From contig DIZL01000022.1 in NCBI GenBank assembly GCA_002429385.1, positions 1-26,488 on the forward strand: DNA of 26,488 nt, in the 5' to 3' direction. The position numbers and the translations under genes were made by a program. Shown piece by piece: positions 8,044 to 14,815 of the stretch (positions are counted from its first letter, which is position 1; the number at the start of each line of letters is the position of its first letter). The notes below the pieces were generated by a model. The model did not search any database, was not told the DNA's origin, and worked only from the letters and a program-made list of their open reading frames with translations. The DNA is from Prolixibacteraceae bacterium UBA6029. GTDB taxonomy: Bacteria > Bacteroidota > Bacteroidia > Bacteroidales > Prolixibacteraceae.

Positions 8044-8319
8044 ATGAATAAATTAGACTCAAAGGATGCAAAAGAGATTGGTGAAGATATAAGCATCGAT
8101 TGGAAGAAGGTAAATTTAGATGAATTCACTAAAGGAGTAAATATTGAGTTTGAACATGGAACAAAATTTCCGGAAACGAATGTTACAAATAATGACAAAA
8201 AGATGACAGGGAAAATTGCCTGGGCGCATTTAAAAGAGTTTCCGGATTATTATACAAGATTAGAAAAATTAGAAAAGACAGCGAGGGAATTTTGGAAAGG
8301 CAAGGGCGGAAATGATTGA
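8044..8319 (+). CDS. DUF5661 family protein
   Basis: A 91-aa soluble protein. Residues 19-91 carry the family pattern: WKKVNLDEFTKGVNIEFEHG, then a TNVTNNDKKMTGKIAWAHL segment and EFPDYYTRLEKLEK. This corresponds to DUF5661, a small family of unknown function in which an EHG...TNVT motif precedes a HLKEFPDYYTRL helix. The family often occurs near stress genes. It lies 54 bp after katE with no visible terminator between them, so it may be the last gene of the DUF748-katE unit. The N-terminal 18 residues are variable. Confidence 0.75.
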   Translation: MNKLDSKDAKEIGEDISIDWKKVNLDEFTKGVNIEFEHGTKFPETNVTNNDKKMTGKIAWAHLKEFPDYYTRLEKLEKTAREFWKGKGGND

Positions 8320-8529
8320 TTAGATACTTTGTGAAATACTGCCAATTAACTTTGAGTTCTGGAAGTTGAATCACTATTAAAAAAATTCGATATGGAAAAA
8401 ATTAAAAGCGATCGGAATATCCAATATAAACATGGAAACAATTCAGAATTTATTGCTATATTTACCTAATAATACTATTATTTAATAGTAAGTTCATGCA
8501 GCGCAATAGGTGAAATATTTAAAGCAGGT

Positions 8530-8616
8530 ATGAGCTTCGGAATATTTATCGTCGTTGCAATAATTGTAGTTGTCATAATTCTTGTATTGCGGATTGGGAA
8601 ACTGAAAAATTCATAG
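8530..8616 (+). CDS. Possible 28-aa single-span membrane microprotein
   Basis: ATG at 8530 opens a 28-codon frame: MSFGIFIVVAIIVVVIILVL followed by RIGKLKNS and a stop. It would be one transmembrane helix with a short basic, presumably cytoplasmic tail. AAAGCAGG lies a few bases before the ATG and could serve for ribosome binding. Nothing identifies a family. Such frames can arise by chance in AT-rich DNA, but an uninterrupted 16-residue run of I/V/A/L with a positive-inside tail is suggestive. Confidence 0.35.
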   Translation: MSFGIFIVVAIIVVVIILVLRIGKLKNS

Positions 8617-8764
8617 ATTTTATAACTAATAAACAACACGTCCCTTCTATGTATGAAATAAACCAGGAATTCTTAAAACAACTTGTTTAAATACAAACTA
8701 AGTATAAAAAGAGCATAAACCGCAAAGTTCGCCAAGGTAAAGTACAATATAACAATAGTTTTTT

Positions 8765-8782
8765 AATAGTTTTGCAACTATT
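8765..8782 (+). promoter_or_regulatory. -7 box inside an inverted repeat, receiver gene
   Basis: TAGTTTTG (8767-8774) matches TAnnTTTG and lies 28 bp before the ATG at 8803. It is embedded in a perfect 7-bp inverted repeat AATAGTT/AACTATT (8765-8771 and 8776-8782), which could be an operator. Confidence 0.35.
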
Positions 8783-8802
8783 CCCCCACACGTAGCTGTA
8801 TT

Positions 8803-9183
8803 ATGGATTATAACTTTTTGGGTAAAACGATTCTAATTGCCGAAGATGACGAACTTAGCCGTTACTTTTTCGAAAAAGCATTAAAGAAAACAAGAGCCAA
8901 CCTTTTTTTTGTTTCGGATGGGATGGAAGCCCTTCGAATGATCGAAGAAAACGCTGAGATTGATTTGGTCATCATGGATATTCGTCTGCCCAAGATGGAT
9001 GGCATTGAAGCCACGCTGAAAATTAAAGCATTGAATCCTGAATTGCCCATTGTCATTGAGACGGCTTATGCAATGGATACAATGCGTGATGAAGCCCTTA
9101 AGAGTGGTTGCGATGAATTTATCACTAAACCGATCCGGATAGAAACCCTTCTATCCATACTGAAGAAACATCTTATCTATTGA
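8803..9183 (+). CDS. Stand-alone CheY-like response regulator receiver
   Basis: A 126-aa single receiver domain without an output domain. The acidic pocket is Asp15-Asp16 (IAEDDELSR), the phosphoacceptor is Asp59 (VIMDIRLPKMDG), the switch Thr is Thr87 (IETAYA) and the conserved Lys is Lys109 (FITKPI). All key residues are present, so it should be phosphorylated by a histidine kinase and act by protein contact or as a phosphorelay carrier. IETAYA replaces the more usual (A/M)TAYA. No kinase is adjacent; the kinase gene at the right end of the window is over 15 kb away and not evidently its partner. A TAnnTTTG-like box precedes the gene. Confidence 0.93.
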   Translation: MDYNFLGKTILIAEDDELSRYFFEKALKKTRANLFFVSDGMEALRMIEENAEIDLVIMDIRLPKMDGIEATLKIKALNPELPIVIETAYAMDTMRDEALKSGCDEFITKPIRIETLLSILKKHLIY

Positions 9184-9259
9184 TTCACTTACAACCTGAA
9201 TTGAGATTTGGAAAATAAACGCCACACCTGATTTACTCAATTTCCTAATCCGGTTTTAT

Positions 9260-9649
9260 TTACCCGACAGGAGGATAGAACGCATCTTTGAAGTGCTCGA
9301 TTTCATAGCCCCCTCCATAAAATACTATCGAGATCACATCAAAACGGGTGTTCTGATCCCAGTTGTTTTCCTGGATATAGGCTTCGGCTGCATTGACCAG
9401 AAACCGGACCTTCTGTTTTGAAACCGCTTCGACAGGCTGTTCATAGGAGTTTATTCCCCGCGATTTGACTTCCACAATGACCAGTTCAGGGCCGTCCCTG
9501 GCTACAATATCTATTTCGAGATGACCTGAGTACCAATTCAGGGCACGTATTTCGTAACCGAGCGATTTCAGGTATTCAACGGCCAGTTCCTCTCCCTTTC
9601 GTCCCCGTTCGGATGCCTTGCTCACGGCAGGATGCGATGTAAACGGCAT
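9260..9649 (-). CDS. YraN family (UPF0102) nuclease-fold protein
   Basis: A 129-aa protein with the complete YraN pattern: GRKGEELAVEYLKSLGYEI (about residues 16-34), then LEIDIVARD (43-52) and VIVEVKSR (57-64). Together these supply the Glu, Asp and E-x-K residues of a restriction-endonuclease-like fold. The biological substrate of the family is unknown; in some bacteria it is encoded near ribosomal or DNA-repair genes. The first 28 bases overlap the end of the LD-carboxypeptidase gene upstream, so the two are probably translated from one transcript. Confidence 0.9.
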   Translation of the reverse strand: MPFTSHPAVSKASERGRKGEELAVEYLKSLGYEIRALNWYSGHLEIDIVARDGPELVIVEVKSRGINSYEQPVEAVSKQKVRFLVNAAEAYIQENNWDQNTRFDVISIVFYGGGYEIEHFKDAFYPPVG

Positions 9650-10527
9650 TTTTCACCCACTTCCATCCGGTAGGATACCCCAAACATCAAGGCCAGATTT
9701 TTGGGAAGATGGCCAACGGGAAAGTCGAAACAAACCGGGTAATTGTACTCCTGAATAGCTTCGAGAATAATTTCAGCAGCCGATTTGCCAAAGGAATCCT
9801 CGTTGTCCTTCATCCCGGTAAACCCTCCGACAACCAGCCCTGCCAGGTTTTTGAGCTGACCGGCCAGCTTCAGGTTTAGCATCATCCGGTCGAGGTGGTA
9901 CAGGTATTCCGACAGATCTTCGATCAGCAGGATTTTACCGTCGGTCTCCAATTGCCAGGGGGTTCCCTGAAGACTGTAAATAAGAGAGAGGTTTCCTCCC
10001 ACCAATTCTCCGGAGCAGTTTCCCTCGCGGTTCATGGAATGAGAAGAGGCTTCAATATGTGATTTTCCGGAGTAAAGCATATCGATCAGGCTAAAGAAAC
10101 TCAGGGTGGGCTTTTTACTTTCAAGAAAAAAGGCGGGCATGGTGCCGTGAATCGTAGCCACCTTAAGCCTGTTCAGAACGGCATGCAACACGGTAATATC
10201 GCTGAATCCAACCAGCCATTTGGGATTGTCAAGCAGAGGCGAAAAATCTATCCCTTCGATGATACGGACAGTCCCATATCCACCGCGTGCGCAAACAATG
10301 GCTTTGGTGTCTGGATCGCTGATGGCCTCCTGCAAATCAGAGGTCCGTTGCCGGTCGGTTCCGGCATACTGAAAATGCTTATCGAACACATGATTACCGA
10401 TCACCACTTCATAACCTTCGTCCTGAAGCAGTTCAATGCCGGGAAGCACTTTGTCCTTCTGCACTTTGCCCGAAGGAGAAACAATCCGGATACGTTCACC
10501 AGGTAAAAGATAAGGGGGAATAATCAT
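9622..10527 (-). CDS. Muramoyl-tetrapeptide LD-carboxypeptidase (peptidase S66)
   Basis: A 301-aa cytoplasmic serine peptidase that removes the terminal D-Ala from murein tetrapeptides during cell-wall recycling. The catalytic triad can be placed: Ser109 in LVGFSDITVL, Glu203 in LLIEDLSEY and His273 in PVGHLPKN. The N-terminal domain has the ARGGYGTVRI loop (80-89) seen in LdcA proteins. Length and domain order are normal. It lies in a minus-strand run of five closely spaced genes and overlaps yraN by 28 bp. Confidence 0.93.
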   Translation of the reverse strand: MIIPPYLLPGERIRIVSPSGKVQKDKVLPGIELLQDEGYEVVIGNHVFDKHFQYAGTDRQRTSDLQEAISDPDTKAIVCARGGYGTVRIIEGIDFSPLLDNPKWLVGFSDITVLHAVLNRLKVATIHGTMPAFFLESKKPTLSFFSLIDMLYSGKSHIEASSHSMNREGNCSGELVGGNLSLIYSLQGTPWQLETDGKILLIEDLSEYLYHLDRMMLNLKLAGQLKNLAGLVVGGFTGMKDNEDSFGKSAAEIILEAIQEYNYPVCFDFPVGHLPKNLALMFGVSYRMEVGEKCRLHRILP

Positions 10528-10569
10528 GATACTGTCAGTTTTGCATTCAATACGATTAATACAATCAAT

Positions 10570-10995
10570 TTATTTGTTCTTCAGCAAGTCCCTGATTTCA
10601 GCCAGCAGCACTTCCTGATTGGTCGGAGGCGGAGGAGCGGGTTCTTCAACCGGGGCCACCTCTTTCTTTTTCATGCTATTCATGGCTTTAATCATCATGA
10701 AGATGGCAAAAGTGATGATCAGAAAGTCAACGGTAGTCTGGATGAAATTTCCATAACTGATCGCCACGGCCTGCCTGATGATCTTTCCGGCAGCATCGAT
10801 CACCGGATCTTTCAGGACGATTCTAAGATCGGTGAACGAGACCCCACCCATCAACAGCCCGATAGGGGGCATGATGACATCGGCTACCACCGAGCTTACA
10901 ATTCTTCCAAAAGCACCACCAATGATTATACCGACCGCCATATCGACCACATTGCCGCGCATGGCAAATGACTTAAATTCATCGATTAATTTCAT
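10570..10995 (-). CDS. mscL: Large-conductance mechanosensitive channel
   Basis: A 141-aa inner-membrane protein forming the homopentameric emergency valve that opens under hypo-osmotic shock. The N-terminus KLIDEFKSFAMRGNVVDMAV is the MscL signature, followed by TM1 (GIIIGGAFGRIVSSVVADV), the periplasmic loop with FTDLRIVLKD, TM2 (about residues 78-100) and a cytoplasmic helix ending LAEIRDLLKNK. A proline stretch (APPPP) sits in the C-terminal linker. Start and length are typical. It is 42 bp from the LD-carboxypeptidase gene and 79 bp from the lipid kinase gene, all on the same strand. Confidence 0.97.
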   Translation of the reverse strand: MKLIDEFKSFAMRGNVVDMAVGIIIGGAFGRIVSSVVADVIMPPIGLLMGGVSFTDLRIVLKDPVIDAAGKIIRQAVAISYGNFIQTTVDFLIITFAIFMMIKAMNSMKKKEVAPVEEPAPPPPTNQEVLLAEIRDLLKNK

Positions 10996-11074
10996 AGAAG
11001 CTATTTTTTTAAGTTCAGTACATTTTCTGAATAACCTGTATTCTATTCTGAAAAATGAACAGGATCAGCCCAAC

Positions 11075-12028
11075 CTATTTTAAATAGTTTACGGGATTAT
11101 AAATTACGTTTAATTTCTGAGAAAACAAACCAATTTCGAATTTATTATCACCCAGTATTTCCCCATCGGCTTCTCCTGCAATATTATGGGCCGAACTGAT
11201 TGAAACATGGCTGGCCTCATGTGTCGAAACACGGGGATCTTTTACAAATTCTCCGGAATATAAACCGGCCAGATTGCGCAGAATACCGAACAGCCCGATT
11301 TTACGGATGATGGTGGCCTGGAACATTCCATTGTCGGGCACTGCCCCGGGAGCCTGCATCATTCCGCCACCATTGAATTTACCAATGCCGATGCTTACTG
11401 AAAAAATCAGTTCATCGAACATCTGTCCATCGAGAATTAATTGTATCCGGCCCGTCTGGTAGTTTATGAAACTGGAACCGAGTGCCTGGAGGTAGAGCGA
11501 AATGCCTTTTCTTCCCAGATTCTTCAGGCTGTTGGTCTTTTCAGCTACCATAGCGTCAAATCCAAAACCGGCCATGTTTGCAAAATAACAGATGCGGGTT
11601 GCATCATTTTCTGCAAAGGTGATCTGCCCGATATCCTGAAGCATGGTATCCCCCTTTTTGATGAGCTTAATGGCTGCATCATATTCGTTGGGAACGCCGA
11701 AGGTCTTAATCCAGTCATTGCCGGTACCCACAGGTATCACGCCTATGATTATTTCTTCGGGAGGACAGGCTGTTTGCAGAAAAATGCCGTTCACTGCCTC
11801 ATTCAGGGTACCGTCGCCACCGGCAACAATCAGGTTGCGGTAACCCTCCTCAATAGCCTGGATGGCCAAATGAATGGTATGTTTGGGATATTCAGAGACG
11901 GCCAGTTCATACTGCAACCCCGACTGATTAAGTGCGCGAAGTATTGCCGCCTTGTCCTTCTTTCCCCTGCCCGATCCGGCATGAGGATTCAGGATAACAA
12001 ACCACTTTCCCTTTTGCAGATTTCCCAT
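11075..12028 (-). CDS. Diacylglycerol kinase-family lipid kinase (YegS/DgkB type)
   Basis: A 317-aa soluble lipid kinase. The nucleotide-binding motifs are VILNPHAGSGRG (11-22) and VAGGDGTLNEAVNG (68-81), with GTGNDWIKTFG further on. The C-terminal domain contains GEADGEILG, the family's D-G-E motif. The enzyme probably phosphorylates diacylglycerol or a related lipid with ATP, feeding lipid recycling. The true substrate cannot be read from sequence. No membrane segment is evident. It is followed by mscL and preceded by a long purine-rich inverted repeat. Confidence 0.93.
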   Translation of the reverse strand: MGNLQKGKWFVILNPHAGSGRGKKDKAAILRALNQSGLQYELAVSEYPKHTIHLAIQAIEEGYRNLIVAGGDGTLNEAVNGIFLQTACPPEEIIIGVIPVGTGNDWIKTFGVPNEYDAAIKLIKKGDTMLQDIGQITFAENDATRICYFANMAGFGFDAMVAEKTNSLKNLGRKGISLYLQALGSSFINYQTGRIQLILDGQMFDELIFSVSIGIGKFNGGGMMQAPGAVPDNGMFQATIIRKIGLFGILRNLAGLYSGEFVKDPRVSTHEASHVSISSAHNIAGEADGEILGDNKFEIGLFSQKLNVIYNPVNYLK

Positions 12029-12096
12029 AGCTGTTGATCGATAAAATCAGGTGATCAAGATATAGAAAAAAGCAATCAGAAAAAAGGTGGAAAAAC

Positions 12097-12194
12097 GGAA
12101 AATGGAGAAGGGAGACCGGAAAACGGAAAACGGAATAAGGAATAAGAGAAACCATTTTCTTATTCCCTTTTCCGGTCTCCCTTTTCCATTTTCC
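12097..12194. repeat. Purine-rich long inverted repeat
   Basis: GGAAAATGG (12097-12105) to CCATTTTCC (12186-12194) form the outer pair, followed inwards by GGGAGACCGGAAAA pairing with TTTTCCGGTCTCCC and AATAAGA pairing with TCTTATT. The left arm is longer because GGAAAAC and GGAATAAG are each duplicated in tandem. The plus strand of the left arm is almost all purine. It separates the lipid kinase and HAD phosphatase genes and can end or impede transcription between them. Confidence 0.6.
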
Positions 12195-12244
12195 TATCTC
12201 CGGTTTATTAACAGGAAGATGCCGAATATTCAGGGAACAGTAAA

Positions 12245-12904
12245 TCATCCCAGCAACAGTCCTGCCAGTTCACCGACAGTGTCAACCAGGAAATCGGGAT
12301 TGCAGGCGCTAAAGGCGTCCTGATCCCCATAACCATATCCATAACTTACGGCAATACCAGATATCGCATTCTCTTTGGCGCCGATCAGGTCGTAATGCGT
12401 GTCTCCGACCATTACCACTGAAGCAGATGCCGGTATATGCTGTCGATCCATCAGTTGGGCGATAAGTTGTCCTTTTCCGGAGTGTTTTCCCGAAGCTTCT
12501 GCCCCTACCAGATCGTCGATATATCGATCGAAATCAAAATGACGGATAATCATTTGTGCATACTTTTCCAGTTTCGAAGTTACCACATAAACATGCTTAC
12601 CGGAGCGGTGCAAGGCTTCGAGTAATTCGTGGATTCCCGGATAGGGTTCGTTTTCGTGCCATCCTCTATCTCCAAAATAGGTCCTGAAATGGGCAGTGGC
12701 CAGATTGGCATTTGGTTCATCCAGACCAAACAGTTTTCTGAATCCATCCTGAAGCGGGGGACCGATAAACCGATCCATGATCTCTTCGCTGTAGCTGTCA
12801 ATCTTCATCTGAAGGAGGGCATACTGCAGCGAATTGCTGATACCGGGACGTGAATCGGTCAATGTTCCATCCAGATCGAATAGGATATGTGTATAATTGG
12901 GCAT
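12245..12904 (-). CDS. HAD hydrolase, phosphoglycolate phosphatase-like
   Basis: A 219-aa cytoplasmic phosphatase. Motif I is DLDGTLTDS with the nucleophile Asp10 and the acid/base Asp12. An alpha-helical cap of the PGP/PMP type follows (about 17-85). Motif II is VVTSK (about residue 110) and motif IV is VMVGDTHYDLIGAKE (about 165-180). The GDxxxD geometry and cap type place it with phosphoglycolate phosphatase, beta-phosphoglucomutase and pyrophosphatase PpaX relatives. The substrate cannot be decided. Its start lies 48 bp from the stop of the glycosylase gene, on the same strand. Confidence 0.9.
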   Translation of the reverse strand: MPNYTHILFDLDGTLTDSRPGISNSLQYALLQMKIDSYSEEIMDRFIGPPLQDGFRKLFGLDEPNANLATAHFRTYFGDRGWHENEPYPGIHELLEALHRSGKHVYVVTSKLEKYAQMIIRHFDFDRYIDDLVGAEASGKHSGKGQLIAQLMDRQHIPASASVVMVGDTHYDLIGAKENAISGIAVSYGYGYGDQDAFSACNPDFLVDTVGELAGLLLG

Positions 12905-12952
12905 AAGAAATACTTTCGTTTAATTTTCCTGCAAGGTTAATAGAATTAAAAT

Positions 12953-13564
12953 TTACTCCGATAGTCTGTTCCGCTTTTTCAGATAATAATGCCATAAGAA
13001 ATAAACTGCCATGGAGCGATAAGGTCTCCATTTTTCAGCCAGCAGCATAATCTCTTCAGTTGTTTTTGCAGTTGTCAGCTCCTTTACCGTATTGACCAGT
13101 GCTATGTCGCCTATTGGAAAAATGTCCTGAGACTGAAGGCAGAACATTAAATAGATATCAGTGGTCCAGTTGCCAATACCTTTGATACTAGTGAGCTGTA
13201 CTCGTACATCTGTCTCCGTTAATTCAGCCAATCCATCCAAATCTAAGTCACCATTGATAATTGCAGTTGATAGCGCCCGAAGGTATGTAGCTTTTTGCCG
13301 GCTGATCTGACAGGTTCTCATCTCATCATCAGTAAGTTTGAGGATGTTCGATGGTGTAAATTCGTCGAGAAAGCTATTGAGTTTGACAAAATGAGCATTG
13401 GCTGAAGCTAAACTCACCTGCTGTTCCAGTATCATCTTTGACAGGGAAATGAATCCTTGTGGCCGGAACCAGTTGGGAGGAATTCCATACTTATCCTTTA
13501 TGAAAGCGAATATCTGATCCTTGTTTATGAGCTGCTCTATGCTTAGGGGATTGACAATATTCAT
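12953..13564 (-). CDS. AlkA-type DNA-3-methyladenine glycosylase (HhH-GPD)
   Basis: A 203-aa DNA repair glycosylase that excises alkylated bases. The HhH motif is LTSIKGIGNWTTDIYLM (124-140) and the catalytic Asp is Asp153 in FPIGDIALV. An N-terminal helical segment carries ISLSKMILEQQVSLASA (39-55), typical for the family. It lacks the extra N-terminal beta domain of E. coli AlkA, so it belongs to the short form common in Bacteroidetes. No iron-sulfur cysteines are present, which argues against MutY or Nth. It is 63 bp downstream of the ABM-like gene. Confidence 0.9.
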   Translation of the reverse strand: MNIVNPLSIEQLINKDQIFAFIKDKYGIPPNWFRPQGFISLSKMILEQQVSLASANAHFVKLNSFLDEFTPSNILKLTDDEMRTCQISRQKATYLRALSTAIINGDLDLDGLAELTETDVRVQLTSIKGIGNWTTDIYLMFCLQSQDIFPIGDIALVNTVKELTTAKTTEEIMLLAEKWRPYRSMAVYFLWHYYLKKRNRLSE

Positions 13565-13627
13565 TGGGTTTTTGTTTGAACAGGACTGGTGTTTCCTGTT
13601 AATAACGGGAAAGCTGATGATCCTTAC

Positions 13628-13921
13628 CTATATGCTAATCCAGATTCTTTTTTTAGTGCGACAGGCTGCTTTGGCCTTTTCTTCGAGCAGATCGTATTCG
13701 GCTTTCCGGCCTTTTACATATTCGGTAAAAGATTCTTCCGAATTCCATTCATCGATTACAAGGAAAATACTATCGCCCTCACCACTTTCGAGCACATCGG
13801 TTCCCTCGTAGTCGGACGATTTGATGAAGAACCTGACCCACTCACCTTTCGGACCGTAAAAGGCTTCAAACTTATCGCGCTCCTTAAATTTCACCTTTAA
13901 TTCCCAAATGACCTGAAACAT
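13628..13921 (-). CDS. Small ABM-like (dimeric alpha/beta barrel) protein
   Basis: A 97-aa protein with the beta-alpha-beta pattern of the antibiotic biosynthesis monooxygenase-like fold: strand MFQVIWELKV, helix around KFEAFYGPKGEWVRFF, strands around DSIFLVIDEWNSEESFTEYV, then a helix. The D/E-W-x-S-x-E-x-F-x-x-Y segment (about 57-69) is typical for such ferredoxin-like dimers. Function is unknown. It lies upstream of the glycosylase gene. The gene start faces a short repeat array at 13948-14043. Confidence 0.6.
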   Translation of the reverse strand: MFQVIWELKVKFKERDKFEAFYGPKGEWVRFFIKSSDYEGTDVLESGEGDSIFLVIDEWNSEESFTEYVKGRKAEYDLLEEKAKAACRTKKRIWISI

Positions 13922-13947
13922 GAACTATAGTGATTGATGAATAATAA

Positions 13948-14043
13948 TCGATTTCTGGCACAAAGTAAGGGTAATTTTATTCGATTCCTGGCACAGAATT
14001 AGGGTAATTTTAACTGTCTTGAGTCACAAAGTTAGGGTTGTTC
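13948..14043. repeat. Three imperfect tandem repeats of about 33 bp
   Basis: Units lie at 13948-13980, 13981-14014 and 14015-14043. The first two share TCGATT(T/C)CTGGCACA followed by AGGGTAATTTTA. The third is shorter and more diverged but keeps TCACAAAGTTAGGGT. There is no coding frame. They separate the ABM-like gene from the orphan antitoxin gene. Confidence 0.55.
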
Positions 14044-14096
14044 GAACTATACTACCTTCCCTTTAGAAAAACGGTTTTCTAAATATGTCTTTACAA

Positions 14097-14357
14097 TCAA
14101 TGATTCATTGGATTGAAATCTAAATTGGGGTATTTATCTTTGACATCACCCATGACCTCATCATGCGAATACATTAATTCTTCTGCCTCCATGAGGTTTA
14201 AAGCCTGATTAATTGCCTCATTTTCCTCCACCGACAACTTGTATATATTCCCCAATTTGAGAACTTCAAATAACTGTTGAACTACTTTTTCAAAGTCTTC
14301 ATTATTCAGACTTTCAATGTTCCTAATGATATGATTTTTCAATTCGAGGGTATCCAT
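14097..14357 (-). CDS. Orphan antitoxin-like protein
   Basis: An 86-aa acidic protein, plainly a paralogue of the antitoxin at 16770-17015. Both begin M(D/S)TLELK, both contain IIRNIESLN, LEVLKLGNIYKL or a close variant, and EENEAI(N/D)QAL, and both end in an acidic YSHDEVM...DK(Y/F)PNL tail. In the other copy a ParE-type toxin gene overlaps the 3' end. Here the 175 bp beyond the stop hold only a repeat array, so the toxin partner has been lost or never came. I chose the ATG at 14357; an upstream TTG at 14363 is possible. It may still control its own promoter or neutralise the other toxin. Confidence 0.7.
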   Translation of the reverse strand: MDTLELKNHIIRNIESLNNEDFEKVVQQLFEVLKLGNIYKLSVEENEAINQALNLMEAEELMYSHDEVMGDVKDKYPNLDFNPMNH

Positions 14358-14372
14358 AACCAATTATTTCTA

Positions 14373-14401
14373 CAAATCTAATATTTAATCACGAAATCAA
14401 A
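14373..14401 (-). promoter_or_regulatory. Promoter of the orphan antitoxin gene
   Basis: TAGATTTG (14373-14380) is a TAnnTTTG -7 box and TTTG (14398-14401) lies 17 nt upstream as the -33 box. The same two boxes with the same 17-nt spacing precede the paralogous antitoxin gene. The leader would be about 10 nt. Confidence 0.6.
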
Positions 14402-14404
14402 TAT

Positions 14405-14434
14405 AAAAAACCGCCTTCCCGTTGGAATGCGGTT
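14405..14434 (-). terminator. Terminator of the GntR/ABC operon
   Basis: The stem AACCGC...GCGGTT (14409-14414 and 14429-14434) continues inward as TTCC/GGAA. On the minus strand it is followed by a T-run (TTTTTTATA). It lies just past the stop of the gntR-type gene at 14456. Confidence 0.65.
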
Positions 14435-14455
14435 ATAAAATTGAAGTGTAATATA

Positions 14456-14815
14456 TTATCCTTCTGTCTGATTAATCAATTTTCTTACGTCTTCCAACGA
14501 TAAGTTAAGCAGTTTCAAGGTCCTGGCAAGTCTGGGAATCTCCTGGGTAATGAATTCTTGCCGTTTCAACTCAATAACCCTTACAGTTGCATCAGTGGCA
14601 ACAAAAAACCCGATTCCTCGCTTGTTTAGGATGATCTCCTGATCCTGAAGAAAAGTATAGGCACGCATTACCGTGTTCGGATTCACTTCGATCGAGGTTG
14701 CCATTTCCCTGACTGAAGGGATTCGTTCCTCAGCAGCCCATTTCTTCTCCAGGATACCATCGGTTAATAAATTGGCAATCTGAAGAAATATAGCCTGTTG
14801 TGAATGAAACTCCAT
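14456..14815 (-). CDS. GntR-family regulator, YtrA type
   Basis: A 119-aa repressor. Residues 1-70 form the GntR winged helix-turn-helix: FLQIANLLTDGILEKKW, RIPSVREMATSIEVNPNTVM and YTFLQDQEIILNKRGIGFFV. The remaining 45 residues are a short helical dimerisation tail rather than an effector domain. That defines the YtrA subfamily, which typically controls ABC transporter genes. It is the last gene of an operon with an ABC ATPase and a permease; its start shares one base with the permease stop (TAATG). It probably binds the 8-bp inverted repeat at the operon's start (16363-16384) and represses its own transcript. Confidence 0.9.
   Translation of the reverse strand: MEFHSQQAIFLQIANLLTDGILEKKWAAEERIPSVREMATSIEVNPNTVMRAYTFLQDQEIILNKRGIGFFVATDATVRVIELKRQEFITQEIPRLARTLKLLNLSLEDVRKLINQTEG

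Larger units (their letters stand above)
8320..8802. other. Intergenic region with a hairpin and possible micro-ORFs
   Basis: No gene longer than 30 codons. A perfect 7-bp stem TACTATT/AATAGTA with a 4-nt loop lies at 8473-8490. A 28-codon hydrophobic frame (8530-8616) is listed separately. A second tiny frame at 8392-8469 (25 codons) has nothing to recommend it. The promoter-like region of the receiver gene occupies the right end. Confidence 0.4.

Noticed and set aside
8392..8469. 25-codon plus-strand frame
   Set aside because: Hydrophilic, unremarkable translation with no distinctive ribosome binding site or conservation cue.
11441..12037. 198-codon plus-strand frame opposite the lipid kinase gene
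   Set aside because: It is the antisense shadow of a gene with clear kinase motifs, and its translation has no family features.
11928..12323. Frames on both strands across the purine-rich palindrome
   Set aside because: Both are low-complexity translations of the inverted repeat.
13521..13900. Plus-strand frames opposite the ABM-like gene
   Set aside because: The minus-strand protein has a regular alpha/beta pattern and a clear D/E-W-x-S-x-E motif; the plus-strand translations do not.
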